Source: Coccinella septempunctata (lineage: Eukaryota > Arthropoda > Insecta > Coleoptera > Coccinellidae). From it: a stretch of 64,000 nt of DNA. Shown piece by piece: positions 31,921 to 43,169 of this stretch (position 1 is the stretch's first letter; each line of letters begins with the position of its first letter). The notes below the pieces were generated by a model that ran no database searches, was not told the DNA's origin, and saw only the letters and a program-made list of their open reading frames with translations. The stretch covers positions 29,166,270-29,230,269 of the forward strand of contig NC_058189.1 of assembly GCF_907165205.1 (NCBI RefSeq), read 5' to 3'. The position numbers were made by a program, and so were the translations under genes.

Positions 31921-32650
31921 TATTAAGGAGGTACTTCCATCTCATCTTCTGAGAACCTTGTACGTACCTTTGGTGAAACCTCATCTACGTTATGGTATCC
32001 TGGGATGAGGTGCATTGGTTGAGACACATCTTCATCCAGTGGAGGTAATGCAGAAGAGATTTTTAAGACTGATCTCTTCGAAGGGCCATCTTTACCCCTC
32101 CGACCTGTTGTATGCTGAAACCCGGATTCTTGACGTGAGACAGCTGTATTTTCTCAAGGTTGCTTTGACGTTCTTCTCCTCTATATCCCAAGCTGAGTTG
32201 CTCCCATATAGCTATAACACCTGTCAGGTTGGAAATTATGTTGTGCCCTTTATGACTAAGTCATTCGGACAGAGATCCTTCTGTAATGTTGCACCAATGG
32301 TAATGAATTTCATCCCTGCTTATATCAGGGATTTGAACAACTTCAACCGATTCAGAAAAAATCTACTCGTGTATATTCAAAATTCGCCTCCTAGAATGTG
32401 CCGAAAAATTACGGAGGGAGGTGCAGACTTATAGTTGAAGAAACTTCTTATGAGAACTGTTTCTCGGAATGCAGTGTTTTGTTTTCATTATGAGTTGATT
32501 TCCTTTTTGTCTCTTCATTTTTCGTTTTGTTGATAATATTGTTGTTTATGTCATCTCGAAACAAGTATTTCTTTACTTATCGAGTATTTAATTATTCACT
32601 TGTATTAATAATTTAGTCAAGATTATGATTGTAGAAATAGTGAATAAATC
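31921..32650 (+). pseudogene. decayed LINE: ORF2 C-terminus and 3' UTR
   Basis: It continues the frame broken by Copia (KEVLPSHLL, RTLYVPLVK) and then 32015-32434 with VMQKRFLRLISSK, YFLKVALTFF and IPAYIRDLNNFNRFRKNLLVY, similar to the C-terminus of the CR1-like ORF2. The 3' UTR 32435-32650 ends in an (ATT)-rich tail. Confidence 0.75.
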
Positions 32651-33777
32651 ATTATTATGACTCTAGCCTTGCGGCTTTCACACTCCTCTCCAGAGGAAAA
32701 TTCACTTATCCTAGATATCTCAGATATCAAAAGGATTAAGTTCTGTTGGAGCCCTTTCCAGGTTTTCGGGCTCGTGGTAGTGGTCGGGACCGGGTCGCTC
32801 CTCAGCTCCCTGCTGTAGGTTGGATTCCTGCTCCACCCGCACTTTCTGTCGGAGCAGACGGCGTTCCTCTGCATTCCCCATGTACTTGCGTACAGTTCTC
32901 GCCGTTCCGAGCAGTACCGCCTTCTGCATGACTTTATGAATATTTTCGTCCAACTGAAGTTTCCTCAAGTTCTCTAGTAGTTTCTTCGGTATCGGGCCTG
33001 TAGATGAAATGACAATAGGGATGGTCTTGATATCTTTCAACTTTCACTGTCTTCTGGTTTGTTCCTCGAGATGTATTTTGATATTTTTTCAGTGTGTCTA
33101 TATAGAAGATTGTTATTATTTGGAATTGCCACGTCGATGAATAGAGCCGTGTCCTCATCCTTATTGAGCAATATGAGGTCTGGTCTATTGTGGGTTATTT
33201 TCTGGTCTGTGAGAACCGTGCGATCCCAGTAGAGCTTGTGATGTTCATTTTCCAACACAGCATCCGGATGGTAATTGTAATAAGGAACCTTTTTCGAAGT
33301 AAGAAGTTGGTGTTTTAGTGCAAATTCTTGGTGAAGAAACTTGGCAACAGCATCATGTCCATTTTTGTACTCCGAGCCCGAGAACTTCTGACATCCCCCG
33401 GTGATGTGCTGGATAGTTTCATGTGTCGCACAGCCATAACGACAGCTACCGTCCGCCACTGAGGCATCCTTGGCGATATATTTCATGTAATTTCTTGTTG
33501 GAATCACCTGATCCTGGATGGCGAACATGAAGTCCTCTGTCTCAGGAAACAACCTTCCGGAAGTCAACCAGTAGTTCGACGTAGATATGTCGACGTAATC
33601 ATGGTTGACCTCGTTTTGGTGCCTTCCATGCAAAGGTTTGCCAATCAGTTTCTGCATTTTACTTTCTGCGGGGTGTTCTACGGTTTCCAAGTGATCCTGT
33701 TGTAGGTTTAACGGTGTAGAACTATCAGCAACACAAACAACTCGATGGAGTTCTGACGAAGCTGCCTTGCTCAGGAA
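32651..33777 (-). mobile_element. R4-like family E copy 2
   Basis: The 3' end (GCTAGAGTCATAAT) is placed in the ATT tail of the decayed LINE, as copy 1 is in the other LINE. Coding: 33037-33690 (KPLHGRHQNEV, zinc knuckle CRYGCATHETIQHITGGC, YWDRTVLTD, RPDLILLNKDEDTALFIDV), then a frameshift near 33040, then 32720-33040 (MQKAVLLGTARTVRKYM to ELNPFDI). It extends about 50 bp further 5' than copy 1 (SKAASSELHRVVCVADSS) before truncation at about 33777. Very similar to copy 1 in sequence. Confidence 0.82.
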
Positions 33778-33782
33778 ATATT

Positions 33783-34232
33783 CTTATGACTTTAGCCTTG
33801 CGGCTTTCACACTCCTCTCCAGAGGAAAATTCACTTATCCCAGATATCTCAGATATCAAAAGGATTAAGCTCTGTTACAACCCTTTCCAGGTTTTCGGGC
33901 TCGTGGTGGTGGTCGGGTCCGGGTCGCTCCTCGCCTACATGCTGTAGGTTGGATTCCTGCTCCACCCGCACCTCCGGTCGGAGCAGACGGTGTTCCTCTG
34001 CATTCCCTATGTACTTGCGTACAGTTCTCGCCGTTCCGAGCAGTACCGCCTTCTGCATGACTCTATAGATATTTTCGTCCAACTGAAGTTTCCTCAAGTT
34101 CTCTATTAGTTTCTTCGGTATCAGGCCTGTAGATGAAATGACAACAGGGATGGTCTTGATATCTTTCAGCTTCCACTGTCTTCTGGTTTGTTCTTCGAGA
34201 TCTCTGTATTTTGAAATTTTTTCAGTATAATG
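33783..34232 (-). mobile_element. R4-like family E copy 3, short 3' piece
   Basis: Starts with the family 3' end (GCTAAAGTCATAAG) only about 5 bp after copy 2's 5' end, without an ATT tract between. It covers the C-terminal 120 codons (KISKYRDLEEQTRRQW, MQKAVLLGTARTVRKYI, ELNPFDI). It breaks off at about 34232, where plus-strand R4-like 5' sequence begins in the opposite orientation. Confidence 0.8.
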
Positions 34233-34234
34233 TC

Positions 34235-35044
34235 TGGCCTGCCTGGCAGCTCTCTGGTAGATGGCCCGCTGGGTAGCCATCGTAGCGACGTAGACGGTGC
34301 AGCCAGCCACGCCTGCTCTCCGCAGTTCCATTCCTTTTTCCGCTATCTTTCACACTCTTCATAGGGGTGCTCTTTCTGCTCTCATTTCTCTACCTCTCAC
34401 CCAAACCGAGAAAGGGGAGCACAAATCCATGGAAATGGTGATAACGAGAAGCCTCGGAAACAAGTCGCTGCCTGGGGATCGTCAGGGCATGTCTGGAGCC
34501 GGCGCTGGACATGACAGCATGCGGGACGTCGGTGGCAGGATGTTGAGGAAGCGGGCTCCTGCTACAAAAGAAGCTACAGCTCCAAAGCAACAACAGCAAC
34601 CAACGAGTCCAATTCAATTGCCGACTCGAACCGCTGAAGGTGCTGCGCAGGATATTCAGCCAGTGCTCAGCCAAGCGGGGTTAGTTAGAAAGCGCATGAA
34701 GTGGGCAACGTCCATGAATGAAACTATTGTGCGCATATATAACTCTATCACGGGACTAGGGCTAGAACAACTATAGGAAAAGGCTCCATGAGGAATTCTG
34801 CAACGCCTACCCAAATCTCAATGTCACTGAACAACGAGTAGCAGACCAGTACCGCGTAATTCTGAGAAATGAACTAATACCAACGGCCCAAATAGACGCA
34901 ATTAAACGAGAACTTCAGCGTCATCTAGCAATAGAGAATAACACCAACACCTCCGATGAAATTCACATGCCTGGGCAACAACAAGCAGAAGAATTTGATA
35001 CTGAAAGTCCATCTTGCAACACAAGTGAGCTGACTCTGGTTTCA
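34235..35044 (+). mobile_element. R4-like LINE 5' part, head-to-head with family E copy 3
   Basis: Plus strand: a 5' leader, then an open frame 34297-34776 ending in RKRMKWATSMNETIVRIYNS, and after a stop and frameshift EEFCNAYPNLNVTEQRVADQ and LRNELIPTAQIDAIKRELQ. This WT/MNE plus EQRVADQ pattern matches the DNA-binding N-terminal region of R4/Dong-like proteins as I know them. It ends abruptly at about 35044 against a Penelope fragment. It may be the inverted 5' half of copy 3 (twin priming) or a separate truncated copy. Confidence 0.65.
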
Positions 35045-35306
35045 TCGGGTGGTATGAGCTGTAATGTATATATCTGCCTGAAGCAATTGTCTTTCTGTGC
35101 CAATCAGTTTTAATTATTTCATCTTCTCTTATCACTTTTTTGTCCGATTCTTCTTCAATGGTAAATTGAATCTTTGGATGGAAACTGTTGAAAACATTCA
35201 GGATGTCATCTTGTTTTCCTTCTGGTATCATCAGGATGAGGTCGTCGACATATTTTTTGCAAAAAGGTATTATGAACGTCAACTGGGGTATACTCTCATC
35301 TAGAAG
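35045..35306 (-). pseudogene. Penelope-like RT fragment, minus strand
   Basis: Minus reading contains KKYVDDLILMIPEG (RT active site YVDD), FTIEEESD, REDEIIKTDWHRKTIASGRY and YSSYHPMK, which is Penelope-like RT. It ends head-to-head against a plus-strand piece of the same region, producing a 95-bp inverted repeat (35045-35127 with 35310-35410). Too short to function. Confidence 0.75.
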
Positions 35307-35715
35307 TGGACACAAAAGTGATCAGAGAGGATGAAACAATTAAAACTGATTGGCACAGAAAGACAACAGCTTCAGGGATATATATACATTACAGCTCATA
35401 CCACCCGATGAAAATGAAGATTAATTTTATCCTAAACTTGAAGACCAGAGTCACAGTGATCTCACACCCGACATACCTTGACAGAAACCTAAAGACCTTG
35501 GCAGAGTTAAAAAAGAAACAAAATGGTTACCCCAGATCCTTAGTAAGAAGATTAATCTTCAACACCCCCAACCATCACATGCATGAACAACAAATGGGAA
35601 ATACAAACAACGAGCGACCACCAGGAGAACCACCAAGAGAATAAGATCAACACAGAAAAAAGATAATAATACTACCCCATATAGAATGTAACCCAAAAGA
35701 AAAGCTACCCGCTTT
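35307..35715 (+). pseudogene. Penelope-like RT C-terminal fragment, plus strand
   Basis: REDETIKTDWHRKTTASGIY, HPMKMKINFILNLKTRV, ISHPTYLDRNLKTL and KKKQNGYPRSLVRRLI are the post-catalytic part of a Penelope RT, then a weak LPHIECNPKEK linker. No GIY-YIG endonuclease is visible before the next element. 5'-truncated. Confidence 0.72.
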
Positions 35716-35729
35716 ACTTTAGATTACCA

Positions 35730-36970
35730 GGTTCAAAAAAAAAGGAATATTCAAAAATACAAGACTACCGAGAAATTCTATTTTGACATTCAATTCTCGA
35801 AAATTGATATTAACATTATTTTTTTTCTAAAGTCCAAAACCTACCTAGTTACCCATAACTATCATTATTATATATGTCTCCAACATCCTCCCAAATAAAA
35901 CGATACATACCAACATAAATAAGAAATTATAATATATACAGGGCATACTACGAAACAAATCATTTTGGTTTCTTGATTTCACGACCACTCCTAGTACACT
36001 TCAGTTTATCGGGTACTCTGCTTTCAATATCAGAAATGATATTTGTCACTCCCGCACTATCACCGTTTTCTTCATATGGAACATCATACCCATTCATCGG
36101 ATTATTTTGCTCGCTGGAATGCTGTGAAGAATCATTCTGATTGTTGGTGATTGCTTGCTTTCTAAAATCCGACGTGGAATCTTCAACACATTCGAGTTTA
36201 CCGATTGATTCTAAAGGATAAATCTTCTGAATTGGTCTAATTAGAGTTTGCAGTTTTCACTCGAATCAGACGAATTTTATTGTCTTTTCCTGCAATCAAC
36301 TCTGTGACCCGACCTATTGGCCAGTCTAATCGTTTATGATTTTCGTAACTGACAAGCACTATCTCCCCTAGAACAACTTGTCGGGATTTACTCTTAGCAG
36401 CCAGTAACTTTGGTTGACCTAAATACTAATTGCGAAACCTGCGGCGCAACACGGTCCTCAAAGTTTGTTTGTAGATCATCTTGCGACTGAGAGACGTCTC
36501 ATCCACAGCATCACAATCGGGAATACCACTTTCAGATTGGTCGCGGAGAAACGTAACTGGAGTTAAGGCCAGTAAATCTTCCGAATCACTGGACAAGTAC
36601 GTGAGAGGTCTCGAATTTGTTATGGCTTCGCAGTCGCATAATATTGTGAGGAGATCTTCGTATTATAGCGATGTACGACCAAGTACTTTTCGTAGCAGTT
36701 GCTTCAACACACCTACTAGACGTTCCCAGAATCCACCCCACCATGGAGCTGGTGGTGGATTAAAACGCCAATTTATCCGTTGTAGAGAAGCATAATTGGA
36801 AATATTCTCTCATCGTTTGAAGGCATTTTTGGTACTGACAAAGTTTGTTGGGTTATCACTGTATACAATAAATCGGCGAAGAGCCTGCATCAAACTATGA
36901 GCAGATAGAGATGTGCAAAGTTCTAGGTGAACCGCTCGATAAACCGCACATGTAAAGAGACTCACCCACG
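35730..36970 (-). pseudogene. BEL/Pao LTR retrotransposon relic: integrase, pol tail, LTR start
   Basis: On the minus strand the integrase core end (WVSLFTCAVYRAVHLEL) is followed, after stops, by the FNPPPAPWWGGFWERLV block, CEAITNSRPLTYLS, and a DUF5641-like region (HKRLDWPIGRVTELIAGKD). The frame shifts at about 36245 and ends with TRSGREIKKPK at about 35965. A purine-rich tract (GGGAGGA) then precedes TGTTGGAGAC at 35885, a probable 3' LTR start; the LTR is cut before about 35730. Stops and truncation make it an old dead copy. Confidence 0.78.
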
Positions 36971-37085
36971 CAAAAAAAAGTGCTGTTGTAGATATAATTG
37001 TGAAGACCATCTAGTACGCCGTTGTTTCTTCTTCTTTAGCAACTCGTACAGAATTATGAAAGAGGCACTAGCACAACCCAAGTTT
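36970..37085 (-). pseudogene. possible PIF/Harbinger transposase N-terminal scrap
   Basis: The minus reading GCASASFIILYELLKKKKQRR followed by TRW resembles the 'CASA...LL..KKKRR.W' start of PIF/Harbinger nucleases. It is only about 35 codons long and joins the BEL/Pao relic directly. Low certainty. Confidence 0.3.
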
Positions 37086-37317
37086 TACATCCTTAGAACA
37101 TAGAATGATTCCTCTTTTCTAGGTTTCCATCGTTCGCGTTCGTAAGCACTGAACTGACACATCCGTTGGAGCGGCTCCGAACACATGCTCATGCTGTTCG
37201 TACGTCGGAAAGAAAAATTGTCCGCATTAACGCTCATTCGGTGCGTCGTGCTCATTCGGCTATTTTGCTCAGGTGTATACGCGCCTAAAGAAAGAATATT
37301 ACACAGTATCAAGAGTG

Positions 37318-37990
37318 TCCAAAAGCTATTTGAAGTGGAGGGAGGTCGAAGATTGAAAGGTAAAATTGATCATTTCAACGACAAGTTAACCAAGGCTATA
37401 TCCAGGTTAGAAATAAATCATGTTAATCTGAAAATAAGCATTTTACAGAAGAACAATACAGCTTTAATGAAATTCTTGCACAATATCATACCACGAGAAG
37501 AACCAAAGGAGTTTAGAAGAAGACATAATATTGTTTACAACAGACATTTTTTTTTCACAAAAACAAGGAAAATACCATCAGAAAAATTAATAATCTAGAA
37601 GAGGCAACGAAAGTAAAATGGAACAATCAAGAAAGATGGTTCAAAAATATTTCCAACACACAAATACCTAGAGAAGTAGAAGACTTTTTATCACTTGGAT
37701 CTAAATTCAGCATTGCCGTACCAGTTAAACAAATACCTATGGATAACCTAATTGGCGATGTTGAAGATATCATTCAAAAAACTCCTGAAGAAAAAAGAGA
37801 CCTATACAGGACTAGAATCTCGAGCATTATAACCAGCTACATTCATGAGAACAAAGACATTGCATATTGTACGGACGGGTCATATAAAAAAAGAAAAGAA
37901 TTTTTGAAAGAAAATAAAAATTTGATTCTTCTAAACAGCGATAAAGGTTCCGTTACTGTTACCATGTTACCAAATTTTATATACTCGTAA
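37318..37990 (+). pseudogene. Penelope-like N-terminal remnant
   Basis: Plus strand, three frame segments: KLFEVEGGRRLKGKIDHFND, KFLHNIIPREEPKEFRRRH, and 37739-37990 with DLYRTRISSIITSYI and NLILLNSDKGSVTVTM. The last resembles the 'ITRADKGNVTV' block just before RT motif 1 in Penelope proteins. Frameshifts near 37590 and 37735. It may be the 5' half of the element whose C-terminal part is at 35307-35715. Confidence 0.6.
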
Positions 37991-39354
37991 ACTCAATTTC
38001 AGAAAAATTGTAGCTTGGGCCTCTTCAGCTCTGAACGCCTCATTTTTACCCTTTGTTCACTCTTACCTACATATATTTCGCATTCTGCTCTCATCTTCAA
38101 AAGGGAAATTGAACAACTATATGAATTACTGATATCTTTTTATTCAAGATTAATATGTTTCATACAAATCCAAATATATAAAATAAAGAACGTATATCTT
38201 GTTATAAATCTTCATTCCACTTCAGGAACGGCTTGGTCCAGCTGAAGAAGAAAAAAATAAGAGCTGTATTGATAGTAATAAATTGAGTGTCATGAAAAAT
38301 CTAACAACAGTAAAAGGTGATTTTTTCCAGCACAGTATCTAAAATAATAATTTGAAGTTATATCGATCGATGATTCATATCAATTCCAAGTTTGATTTTG
38401 AAGGTTGTGAATGTTACTTATGACTCAATAATCACCTAAATTCATATGAGGTATGTTGAAAGTTGAACGTTACAAAGGTGCAAAAATTGGGAGGATAAGA
38501 GGGCCAAGAAGTGATCATGATATAGTCATTATTTCAATAGGTTATATAACTACTCACCTTTTACTACACCTTAATTAATCAATCAACGTCAAGTTACACT
38601 TAACTAAAAAGAAATTTAATAATAGATGAACAGCTCGGTTAAAAAAATTATTCTCAAAATTCATTCATAATAATTTTGTTTGTTTATTCTCTCAACACAA
38701 CGCAGTCACAGCACGAAACACACCACGTTTTGCATAGCGGGATTTAGGTTATGAGTTAACATTGAGACCACGTGTTGATAAATAGAACATTTCAGACAGT
38801 TACTGAAAGTTTTTCTTAGAGAAGTCGCTGGGTAGAGTTCATCGAAATTTATTCACAACACATCATTTCATGTTCTAAAAATATCACAGATTCAATATTT
38901 CAAAAATATCAACAGAGAGAAGTCGCATACTAGTAGCTATGTTCACTTCATCGGAACATCTCGATATGATGTTTCATGCAACCACTAGGGATCTAAAGTT
39001 GAGGAATTCGCAAACTTAACAATATTCGGACGTTAATGTCCACAATGTGAAATCTTAAGTACATCCATGAAACTTCTCAAAGAAGCGCTTCAATGCGATA
39101 TTTTTGGGTACTCCCTGCGACTTACTGTTACATTTCTGGTTGACTGGGATATAATAGGTCTATAGATCAATGTTTATTCACAATACCAACCTGAATTCCG
39201 CAACACAAAATCTCAACTTATGGGCTATCACCAACTTAAATTCGATTTTCCATAGCCATCCGAGATGTCAATCATTCTTGAATGGAGTATATACACGTAT
39301 TTATTAACATATCCAAATCGTGAAAAGAAGAATTCTATGATGGTCCACTAGATT
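37991..39354. other. unannotated intronic DNA
   Basis: No gene, LTR or inverted repeat recognised. Confidence 0.5.
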
Positions 39355-39362
39355 AACAAAAT

Positions 39363-40416
39363 TATGGAGAGTAGAGAGAAGGAGAACAATCGACGTACTA
39401 AAAATGTGTCCCCGAAAACGAGAAACGTAGGATAGGTGTCGCTGCGATTGCAGCAGGTATCGATAAGGGGTGGGGATTTAGCGTCAATTTGAAATGAACA
39501 GCCTTCATTTTATTTTAGATTGTGTGTCATCGTGGTTTTTCTGATGATTTTTCGAATACCTTTCTTCAAATCTATATTAAATATGAGTTCTCTGAATTAT
39601 ATGCAATAAAATGCAAATCGAAATCAATGAAATTCAGAAGAAATCACTGATCAAAAAAATTGTTCCTACTTTTGTTTATCATTGTTTATTGAAAGCAGCT
39701 ATGTTAGTTGGTTTACCGTAATCTTCAAAATTATATAAATCCGTAGTGAGGAGTAGTACACATCAAGACAACAAAAGGTAGCAGTCTCAGATTTATCACT
39801 TAGGTATTAGAGTAGATTCTGTTGCCAATACTCAGCTGAGAACCGATATAAACCATATATTATGTTATGTCAACAAAATTCTTCAAGAATATTTACTTCT
39901 GAACCATGTAGTTTTATTGGTTAGATATTCTTATTCAGAAGAGTCAACTTCTCACGAGGGATGACAATTTCGATTTCGTTTATAATGAATCCATCATCTT
40001 TTTGATATCTTCATCGCAAAAGTGCTTTTTACACACAAATTGATTCGGAGTCGATTCTTGAGATAAAGTTTTTTCCAATTTTCTCTCAAAAATGCTCTCG
40101 GAAATTTTATCTCTTCTCCTTTTCTTTCCGATGCCAAAACACTCTTATACGCTTCAACATTTCACCATGGTCATATGTTGTTCTCTTATCAAAAATCGAA
40201 AAGAATAATATTCCTATCATCTGTCACCGGGGAAACAGTTCACTCAGCCAACGAGCCAACTACAATTTGATTTGTGTAAATCAAAATTTCGCACTCTCGT
40301 GATGGCCAGCGCGCCTGTTGGCAAAAGCATGAACTACCCTATTGGTACATATTTTAGGGGACAAAAAATCTGTGGTCTCAAAGCAGCGATCGTTCTCCTT
40401 CTCTCTACTCTCCATA
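39363..40416. mobile_element. non-autonomous DNA transposon with 8-bp TSD, copy 2
   Basis: 1,054 bp, ends TATGGAGAGTAGAGAGAAGG as in copy 1. Target duplication AACAAAAT at 39355-39362 and 40417-40424. It aligns with copy 1 (25955-26980) over its length, with a few substitutions and small indels, for example extra sequence near 40075-40125. Same orientation. The two distinct 8-bp duplications independently define the element's ends. Confidence 0.9.
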
Positions 40417-40424
40417 AACAAAAT

Positions 40425-40846
40425 TATAATAAACAACATTATCTGTGATATACGCCAAAGAAAATAATCAAGTTAGGTTAGGTGTAGTTCAAAATATTCA
40501 CATGACAGCTTGATATTTACGTATTTTAATCCTAAGACTTGTCTCCATAAGAATTGCTTTTATATTTATGTTTGTTTTGTGTTTTATTACAATATTATTA
40601 AGTTATTAAGAAGGTAAAAAAATCCTCACATTTTGTAAGTGTATTTTGTTTTGGTGTATTGAGGTTTCATAATGTTTTGTTTTCATATTTGTAGTGGCCC
40701 TGAAGAAGGAAATAAACATTTCAGAAAGCTCGGCATGGAGTAAAGAGAATAATTAAATTCCTGTATATCAGTCGAGTACCCTTAACCAATACCTATATAT
40801 ACTAAAAGTACGACTGTAAAATAAAATAGGTATATATCTATATATA
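40425..40846. other. unannotated DNA with a second hammerhead-like core
   Basis: No gene. At 40700-40727 CTGAAGA is followed by a GAAAT/ATTTC hairpin and GAAA, then GCTCGG, the same order as at 14622-14653. Structure unproven. Confidence 0.35.
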
Positions 40847-41105
40847 CAGCGTGTCTCAAAACTAGTGAATCAAACGTCACACCAGGATAGAGTAGACCAA
40901 ATTTTATCGAATGACACCAACATTAGTTCAACGAAAATATGCCGTTTCCAAAATAATCAGAATTTTATTAAAATACCTGAAGTTGATTTTTGACCTATTT
41001 TTCTTTATCACAAGGCCAGTGTGTGAAAAAGAATATCGATTTCAAATTATATTGAACTAAGATTATTGTTTCATCTCCCCTAATTGAAACTATTTTAAGT
41101 AGTTA

Positions 41106-41226
<121 letters not shown>

Positions 41227-41232
41227 CGTCGC

Positions 41233-41474
41233 GGTCAGTTCGGGGAACAAATCATATACAGAACGGTCACTTCGAGGAACAAGTGGTCACTTTGGGGAAT
41301 TCCTCGAAGTGCCACATATATACAGATCACGTAGCGTGTACTTCGGGGAACTATCGTGTATGCTCAGGTCAGTTTGAGGAACTTCTTCTAGCGTGCAGTT
41401 TGGGAAACTTTCAAGTACAAAACGGGTAGTTTGAGGAACTAAAGAAATTGCACCTAGAGGTCATTTCGAGGAAC
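41233..41474. repeat. irregular array of GGTCASTTYGRGGAAC motifs
   Basis: Eight direct degenerate copies start near 41233, 41265, 41285, 41338, 41367, 41394, 41424 and 41459, plus one inverted copy at 41300-41313. Spacing varies from 20 to 53 bp, so it is not a simple tandem satellite. One inverted copy (GTTCCCCAAAGTGC) lies at about 55390 in the opposite arm. Confidence 0.75.
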
Positions 41475-41839
41475 AATGGATATTAACTATTAAAATTATA
41501 TAAATTGTCGGCATTGTTGTAATAATGTTTCCAATTGAACTTTTGAAAAAGCTTATATTCAAGGACACTGGTGAAAATGGAGATGGGTATTCAATACAAA
41601 TTTTCGTACATAAAAAAACCAAACAAGGAAATTTTTTACCACATTCACTTACACCTCTAGGGAGTAAACTATTGAGATTTGTCAAATTTCGATATCTGAA
41701 AAAGTGTTCATAAAATCAACTGCACATTCGAGTTATAATAAGCAACACCTATCATAGTTGAATATTTGATAGTGCGAAAGCTGTAAGGAGGATCCACTTC
41801 AAATTCTAAAGTTATATGAAAAAACCTGTTGTTTTTTCA

Positions 41840-42380
41840 CTCCTCTGTTCACGGCATTTACTTAGGACTTGAGAGGTTTCGGAGCAGATATTTTTCAAAG
41901 TTGAAAATTCGACACAGCAGAAAATATGTTATATCAAATTTTAAGCATTTACAGGTGTCAATTCAGAATTTTTGGTATGCTAGTGAATGGGTAAACGAAA
42001 GTTTCTTTGCTGGAGTCTCTTGATATAACTTCTGAATTTGAAAGTAATTTTTTGAGACATGGAGTACCAAATGAATGCAGTTTTTCCTGTTGCGGTTTCT
42101 TTATATACCTATATCCTCGGAATTTTAAATGATTTACGTTTTGAATTATCGAATGTTTCGCATTGACTTGACAGGTGTCAATAATCGGCCCCCAAATGAT
42201 TACAGTGAACGGAAAGTTTTTCTGTTGAGGTTCATTGATAAAACTTTTGAAATCATTATTTAGACATTTTGGAATTTAGAATTGACAGATGTCAACCTTC
42301 GGCCCCCAATTGAATGCGGATAAGTGAAAGTTTTTTCTACAACCGTTCTTGATATAACTTTTGAATCCCATAGTAATATA
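41840..42380. repeat. degenerate subterminal tandem repeats, left arm
   Basis: Units of about 130-160 bp share, in order, TGAATGCAGT..GAA, AAGTTTTTCTGTTG, TTGATATAACTTTTGAA, TTGACAGGTGTCAA and TCGGCCCCCA. About three to four diverged units. Inverted counterparts are at 52480-52920. Confidence 0.65.
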
Positions 42381-43169
42381 TAATAATAATATTGATAAGT
42401 CGAATGTTGAATACAAAAAAGTATTACTATTGATTTAACAATTGAAAAAATTGAAAGTTTTTTCTTGAAATCTAGGAGGAGACGATTTCAATAAAAAAGG
42501 CATAATCTCATCAAATTACGCTATTATTGAAGGATATAAAATTTCATGGCAATCGTCCGTAACGGAAAGATAATACGTATAAGTAACTTCAGAATGGAAT
42601 ATCATATATGTTTTTCCAGATTTCCATTATAAATCTAGAACAAAAGAAAATATTAGGATTCAGAGCTATGTGGAACATTGAAAAAAAGTGCTCCCGAGTC
42701 TCAAGCACAGAGCACCGATTTTTCGCAATAATTACTGAGCACTCTGTGAGAATAATTTGATGTTGCGAGCACAAAGCAGTAAGCTCTTTTCTGAGAAAAC
42801 TGTGGGAAATAAGATTTGTCATTACAAAATCTGTATCCGATCGAAAAAAAACTTTCTATTTCTTCGAAACGATAAGTTTCTCGTTCTACTCTACAGCAGT
42901 TCGACGATTTCATAAGTTGGAAAAGAATTGTTTCACGAATGCAAATATGTATTCTACGGAGGCGTAGAAGAGAGCCACATCATATTTCAAAAATAATTCC
43001 GACTTTAAGTAGGAATTTTATTCAGTTTCGAACTTTTACAGGGTGTTCTATGACGGTATGAACCATATCCTGCAATATAAACTGCTTTTTCAACGAATTC
43101 ATATTCATATAAAACTGGTGTTGGCATATTTAGTATAAATTGACGATTATGTATTTTTGAAATATTATA

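Larger units (their letters stand above)
24355..32650 (+). mobile_element. decayed CR1-like LINE interrupted by two later insertions
   Basis: Plus-strand pieces 24355-25954, 26981-27601 and 31916-32650 form one LINE. The order is endonuclease (YIVLSETW; VGDINIDIL; TDITDHY), RT start (NYRPISLVSNLSKIFEKLL), then, after the 8-bp-TSD element, LSDKQFGFREKTSTEDAIL, and after Copia a C-terminus (32015-32434). The 3' end at about 32645 is an (ATT)-like tail into which family E copy 2 has inserted. Related to the CR1-like LINE at 16.5-20.6 kb. Confidence 0.8.
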
